Shown here: in pieces, positions 15,221-18,618 of the stretch
How positions within the stretch are numbered: the stretch's first letter is position 1
How the letters are laid out: each line of letters starts with the position of its first letter
Assembly (NCBI GenBank): GCA_046339595.1
Contig: JBKDUF010000129.1
Coordinates: 1 to 18,618, forward strand
Length of the DNA: 18,618 bases
DNA from: Ga0077527 sp021300125
GTDB lineage: Bacteria; Pseudomonadota; Gammaproteobacteria; Burkholderiales; SG8-41
Direction of reading: 5' to 3'
Notes under the pieces: generated by a model
Seen by the model: the letters and a program-made list of their open reading frames with translations, nothing else
Told to the model about the DNA's origin: nothing
Databases searched by the model: none
Made by a program: the position numbers and the translations under genes

Positions 15221-16491
15221 CTGTCGCGCTCCGGCCTGGGGTGCGAAACCTGGCGTACTTCCGGCAGTGGCGTCAGCAGCCTGCCACCCTGTTCCAGATA
15301 GCCCCTGCATTTCCCGGCGATTTCGTTGAGATAAGCCCAGGCAAATACCAGCAGGTAGTCCGGCGGTTTGCTGGCCAGGTGATCGCGGGAGACCACTTCG
15401 ATGTGGGAACCCGGCGTGTAGTACCCCCATTTGGCCGATGAATCGTCGATCATGTAATCAATATGGTTACCGGTGATGCCGCAGTACTGGATGATGGTAT
15501 TTGCCCTCCCGGAGGCGCCGTAGCCTGCAACGCGTAAGCCCTTTTCTCGGGCCTCTTCCAGCAGCGCCATCAACCGGTCCTTGCGCCGGGCGATCTCGCC
15601 GGCGAACTGCTCAAAGCAGTCGACCCGGTTATATCCCTGCTCGAGCTCTTCCTTGCGCAGACGGTGAACCTGGGCAGACACCTTACGGGCATGCTTGCCG
15701 TCTTTTCTGCACACATAGAAGCGCATGGAGCCGCCGTGAATGCTGACCGGCTTGACATCGAACACCACCAGTCCATGCCGTGACATGTGGTTCTCCAGCG
15801 ACAGCAGGGAGTAGTAATACAGGTGTTCGTGGTAGATCATGTCGTACTGCAGGCCCTTGACCACGCTGCCGAGGTAATGAACCTCGAAGACAAACACCCC
15901 GTCCTTGTCGAGCAGACCGGCAATGCCCCGGGTCACATCGTTGATTTCAGGAATGTGGGCGTAGACATTGTTGGCGACGATCAGTTGTGCAGGCCCATGC
16001 TCGGCGCGGATCTGTTCGGCGACGGCGCTGCTGAAGAAGGTGTTTACGATGGTGATGCGCGGGTCATTGATGGTGCGGACGATGTTGGTTGCCGGGTCGA
16101 CGCCGATGACTTTGTGCACACCGTGGTCGGCAATCGGCTTGAGCAGGATGCCGTCGTTGCAGCCAATTTCTACGGCAGTTGAGTTTGCCGGATCAAGAAA
16201 GCGTGGAACCACTTCATCGGCATAGTCGATGAAGTGGTCGCGCAAAGACTGGATGGCTGAGGAGAAATAGAAATAATCGGCGAACAGGACATCGGGGTTG
16301 ATGATGTCAAGCACCTGGAGTGCGTAACACTCCCGGCAGAAATGAACGCGAAGCGGAAACCGCTGTTCTGAAGGGAAATTTTCGGGTTTCAAAAAACCAC
16401 CGGCCAGCGCGACATTGCCGAAATCGATGATGTTTTCGAGGTCCCTGCTGCCGCAGAACGCGCAGGTCGTTCTTGCCTTGTAGTTATTCAT
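15217..16491 (-). CDS. TylC3/NovU-type sugar C-methyltransferase
   Basis: A 424-residue protein with the three-part layout of 4-ketosugar C-methyltransferases. First is an N-terminal zinc domain (C10, C13, C52, C55; Methyltransf_13-like), then a SAM-binding core with EIGCNDG (108-114), and last a C-terminal Methyltransf_14-like domain with GYGASGRANTI. NNVYAHIPE (174-182) and IYHEHLYYYS (219-228) match the catalytic region known from TcaB9, where a His and a Tyr-x-Glu-His group act at C3 of a dTDP-4-keto sugar. Members attach a methyl carbon next to the keto group, giving branched sugars. The start at 16491 lies 8 bases inside the upstream gene; the frame upstream is a shadow. The substrate is unknown; the FnlA-like and possible right-edge SDR products are candidates. 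Confidence 0.88.
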   Translation of the reverse strand: MNNYKARTTCAFCGSRDLENIIDFGNVALAGGFLKPENFPSEQRFPLRVHFCRECYALQVLDIINPDVLFADYFYFSSAIQSLRDHFIDYADEVVPRFLDPANSTAVEIGCNDGILLKPIADHGVHKVIGVDPATNIVRTINDPRITIVNTFFSSAVAEQIRAEHGPAQLIVANNVYAHIPEINDVTRGIAGLLDKDGVFVFEVHYLGSVVKGLQYDMIYHEHLYYYSLLSLENHMSRHGLVVFDVKPVSIHGGSMRFYVCRKDGKHARKVSAQVHRLRKEELEQGYNRVDCFEQFAGEIARRKDRLMALLEEAREKGLRVAGYGASGRANTIIQYCGITGNHIDYMIDDSSAKWGYYTPGSHIEVVSRDHLASKPPDYLLVFAWAYLNEIAGKCRGYLEQGGRLLTPLPEVRQVSHPRPERDR

Positions 16492-17473
16492 GTCCGGGGC
16501 CACGGATGTCAGGCAGATTGCCGTTCTGCAGTTGCCACAGCACCGCAGCGGCGATGCCGGCATCAACGCTAACTGGCGGATTCCATTGCAGTTCCTGACG
16601 GAATTTGCCGCAATCGACGCGGAGTGATTCTAACATGCGACGTGCTTCGGCTCCCTTGCCGGCGAGGGTGGCTGCAGCGAGCAGCAGGGAAGGCGGGCAG
16701 GGGAAAACCAGCGGATGCCGTTCCATCGCCGCGCCGATCCCGCGTACCAGGCCCGGTGTCGACAGGTCTTGATCGTCGCTGATCAGAAAGGTGCCGCTCA
16801 CCGGCTGCTCGCGATTCAGCACGGTTTCGATGGCGCTTACCAAGTTATCCACGCCGAGCATGCTGCGCGCATTGCCGATGCTGGCGAGAGGCAACGGGAT
16901 ACGGCGCTGAACCAAAGAGATCAGCCGCCGGAAATTACCTTTCACCCCCGGGCCGTAGATCAGGGGTGGACGGAGTACCGTGGCTGGAAGCCCGGTTTCG
17001 AAGGAAACGCGGGCAAGCGCCTGTTCTGCTTCCAGTTTGGACCGGCCATACGCATCGGCCGGGGCGGGCGCGTCGGCCTCAGTGAAGGGCTTGTCCAGGG
17101 TTCTTTCGCCGTTGACTTTGATGGTGCTCAGGTAGACGAAACGTCTTACCCCGGCACGCGCCGCAGCAAGCGCGAGGGTTGCGGTGCCGCCGGCATTGAC
17201 GCGCCGGTGTTCGCTCAGACCTTCCATCGCCGATTCGTGCATGACGTGCACCCGAGCGGCGAGGTGAACTACAGCCTCGACCCCTAAAAGAGCGGCGGAC
17301 CAGTCGGTCTCCGGGCCGACATCCGGAACCAAATGCATGTCAATGCCGTCAGCAAGCAGGATTCCCGAAGGATTACGCACAGCAGCGCGAACCCTCCAGC
17401 CTTGTTTGACCAAGTGGGGGCAGAGCCGGCGTCCGACGAAGCCGCTGGCTCCGGTAACCAGAACGCGCTTCAA
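16484..17473 (-). CDS. WbpV/WreQ-like NAD(P)-dependent sugar-nucleotide reductase/epimerase
   Basis: A 329-residue extended SDR. TGASGFVG (7-14) binds the cofactor; LSTIKVNGE (115-123) and YGRSK (142-146) supply Ser/Thr, Tyr142 and Lys146. The start is a TTG 18 bases after the preceding stop; no ATG or GTG in frame fits better, and the cofactor strand begins at residue 3. The SSR/EAD pattern and ARVHVMHE resemble WbpV/WbpK/WreQ proteins, often annotated UDP-glucose 4-epimerase, which reduce UDP-4-keto-6-deoxy-GlcNAc to UDP-QuiNAc or UDP-D-FucNAc. In P. aeruginosa O6 the matching gene sits beside wbpL and wbpM; here two genes and a small frame separate them. A plain C4 epimerase, or reduction of the C-methylated intermediate, remains possible. 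Confidence 0.82.
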   Translation of the reverse strand: MKRVLVTGASGFVGRRLCPHLVKQGWRVRAAVRNPSGILLADGIDMHLVPDVGPETDWSAALLGVEAVVHLAARVHVMHESAMEGLSEHRRVNAGGTATLALAAARAGVRRFVYLSTIKVNGERTLDKPFTEADAPAPADAYGRSKLEAEQALARVSFETGLPATVLRPPLIYGPGVKGNFRRLISLVQRRIPLPLASIGNARSMLGVDNLVSAIETVLNREQPVSGTFLISDDQDLSTPGLVRGIGAAMERHPLVFPCPPSLLLAAATLAGKGAEARRMLESLRVDCGKFRQELQWNPPVSVDAGIAAAVLWQLQNGNLPDIRGPGHE

Positions 17474-17491
17474 CCGGGAGGCATCCCCGGG

Positions 17492-18556
17492 TCAGCGCAG
17501 CAGTTCGAGGCCGTTACCGGATTCGACATCGTCGACCATCAGGCGGTGGCGCTTGAGCAGCGCGACGGTCCCCGCCAGATCAAGCACCGTGTCGCCCGAA
17601 CTGAATTCCTTGTGCAGGGCAGGCTTGGGTTTGGTGCCGCGCGGCGCGAGCTCCGGCAGCATGGGCAGTATCGCGTAGTAGTCGCCCCGCTTCACACAGT
17701 GGTGTGCTTCTTCGTCAGAAACCATGATTTCATGCATTTTTTCGCCCGGGCGTATTCCGGTGATCTTGGTCTTGACCGGGCGATTTCCAATCAGTGCTTT
17801 GGCAATGTTCTCCACGGTCGCTGCCGGCGCGTTCGGGACGTAGGTCTCGCCGCGCTTTGCCTCTTCCAGCGCGGTAAACACGGTGTCGACGGCCTGGTCC
17901 AGCGTCAGCAGGAAGCGGGTCATTTCGGGAACCGTCAGCGTGACCGGCCCTCCAGCCCGGATCTGGTCATGGAACAGCGGAATCACCGAGCCCCGGGAAG
18001 CCAGCACGTTGCCGTAGCGCACGCAGATGAAGCGCGTTTTAGGATTCAGCACGTTGGCCGAAATGAAAATCCGCTCCTGCAGCGACTTGGTCATGCCCAT
18101 CACATTGACGGGCTTGCAGGCCTTGTCGGTGCTGATGCCGATGACGGTATTCACCGGGTAGTCATTTTCCTCGATGGCACGCACGATGTTCATTGCGCCG
18201 AGGCAGTTGGTAGCGATGGCCTGGGCCGGGAAGTACTCGCAGGTGGGCACCTGTTTCAGTGCAGCGGCATTGACCACGATGTCGGCGTTTTTCACGGCCG
18301 AGCAGACTTCGGCGTAATCCCGCACGTCGCCGATACGGAACTCGAGCACATCCATGAAATTGCGGAAGATGACCTCGTCCGTGGTCACCGTGCGGTGCAG
18401 GTAGGAGATGCGCATTTCGTGCTGCTTGGCCTCATCGCGCGAGAACACGATCACCTTTTTCGGTTTGCCGAGTTCGCCCGAGAGCACGCGGCGGACGAAG
18501 GTCTTGCCCATGGATCCGGTGCCGCCGGTGACGAGTATGGTCTTGCCTTTGAACAT
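17492..18556 (-). CDS. FnlA/WbjB/CapE-like UDP-HexNAc 4,6-dehydratase (epimerising)
   Basis: A 354-residue extended SDR beginning FKGKTILVTGGTGSMG, like FnlA. Blocks shared with FnlA/WbjB/CapE are FSRDEAKQHEMR, NAAALKQVPTCEY, ISTDKACKPVNVMGMTK, RYGNVLASRGSVIPLF, MTRFLLT, NAPAATVENIA and RGDYYAILP. The usual Tyr is Met (about residue 153, with Lys at 157). A stretch of about 20 residues after EMRISY, not in E. coli FnlA, makes this a divergent relative. FnlA-type enzymes dehydrate UDP-GlcNAc and invert C5 (and C3), the first step toward UDP-L-FucNAc. Two ATGs stand together (18559, 18556); I chose 18556 because the AGAAAGG site is 7 bases before it and relatives start MFK. A WbpM-type dehydratase role without epimerisation is the alternative. 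Confidence 0.85.
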   Translation of the reverse strand: MFKGKTILVTGGTGSMGKTFVRRVLSGELGKPKKVIVFSRDEAKQHEMRISYLHRTVTTDEVIFRNFMDVLEFRIGDVRDYAEVCSAVKNADIVVNAAALKQVPTCEYFPAQAIATNCLGAMNIVRAIEENDYPVNTVIGISTDKACKPVNVMGMTKSLQERIFISANVLNPKTRFICVRYGNVLASRGSVIPLFHDQIRAGGPVTLTVPEMTRFLLTLDQAVDTVFTALEEAKRGETYVPNAPAATVENIAKALIGNRPVKTKITGIRPGEKMHEIMVSDEEAHHCVKRGDYYAILPMLPELAPRGTKPKPALHKEFSSGDTVLDLAGTVALLKRHRLMVDDVESGNGLELLR

Positions 18557-18618
18557 CATGATGCCTTTCTGAAACGGTGATCCGCAGCCAGTTCATCAAC
18601 CATTTGTGCCCAGGTCGG
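18556..18618 (-). CDS. 3' end of an upstream gene, possibly a sugar-nucleotide SDR
   Basis: On the - strand one frame is open from the right edge to a TGA at 18558-18556, giving 20 residues that begin PTWAQMVDELAADH and end RKAS. The stop overlaps the start region of the FnlA-like gene (ATGATG), the same tight joining seen at most junctions here. The spacing of residues in WAQMVDELAADH resembles the end of GDP-mannose 4,6-dehydratase and related extended SDRs, where a short amphipathic helix carries a similar pattern. Twenty residues are too few to be sure of the family. Confidence 0.5.
   Translation of the reverse strand, partial: PTWAQMVDELAADHRFRKAS
18564..18570 (-). promoter_or_regulatory. 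Ribosome binding site of the FnlA-like gene
   Basis: AGAAAGG on the - strand lies 7 bases before the ATG at 18556 and 4 bases before the one at 18559, favouring the second as the start. Confidence 0.5.

Noticed and set aside
16492..16566. Upstream extension of the C-methyltransferase gene by 25 codons
   Set aside because: It lies over the end of the WbpV-like gene and does not match the family, which starts just before the CxxC zinc motif.
17333..18580. A 415-codon + strand open frame opposite the FnlA-like gene
   Set aside because: Antisense shadow rich in His, Gln and Arg; the - strand protein has full SDR motifs.

Overview
The window is a densely packed cell-surface polysaccharide locus from a GC-rich Gram-negative bacterium. 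A WaaL-type ligase, a KdtX/WaaE-like core glucosyltransferase, a heptosyltransferase-family enzyme and an ArnT-like GT-C transferase all point to LPS and O-antigen synthesis. A betaproteobacterium, or a gammaproteobacterium with similar base composition, fits best, but this is inferred from gene content and GC-rich codon use, not from a phylogenetic marker. I see no RNA genes, insertion sequences, CRISPR arrays or non-coding stretches above 60 bases.

Left half, + strand (1-6511): the end of a small EamA/SMR-type membrane protein, a zinc-ribbon SAM methyltransferase, a WecE-type sugar-nucleotide aminotransferase, an AlgI-like MBOAT acyltransferase, an SGNH-like membrane-anchored partner, and an ArnT-like GT-C glycosyltransferase. 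Four of the five junctions overlap or are separated by only a few bases, so this looks like one transcript entering from outside the left edge. Together the genes suggest a module that makes a 4-amino-4,6-dideoxysugar, may carry a sugar across the inner membrane on undecaprenyl phosphate, and glycosylates and acylates a periplasmic glycan or lipid.

Right half, - strand (18618 down to 6484), converging on the first operon with a 28-base 3' overlap. In transcription order: the tail of an unidentified gene at the right edge, a FnlA/WbjB/CapE-like dehydratase, a WbpV/WreQ-like reductase, a TylC3-type sugar C-methyltransferase, a 21-codon open frame joined at both ends by ATGA overlaps, an FnlC/WbjD/CapG-type UDP-HexNAc 2-epimerase, a WbpL/WecA-like initiating sugar-phosphate transferase, a WbpM-like 4,6-dehydratase, a WaaL/Wzy-type ligase, two GT2 transferases (the first KdtX/WaaE-like), a GT9 heptosyltransferase-like enzyme and a second zinc-ribbon methyltransferase.

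Working model: the WbpM-, WbpV- and WbpL-like trio makes UDP-QuiNAc or UDP-FucNAc and starts an O-unit on undecaprenyl phosphate. The FnlA-like and FnlC-like enzymes resemble an L-FucNAc pathway, but its usual C4 reductase (FnlB/WbjC/CapF) is not seen and a C-methyltransferase stands in the cluster. A branched-chain amino sugar is therefore a plausible product. The ligase and glycosyltransferases downstream would attach the glycan to, or complete, the LPS core. No Wzx flippase and no separate Wzy polymerase are visible here.
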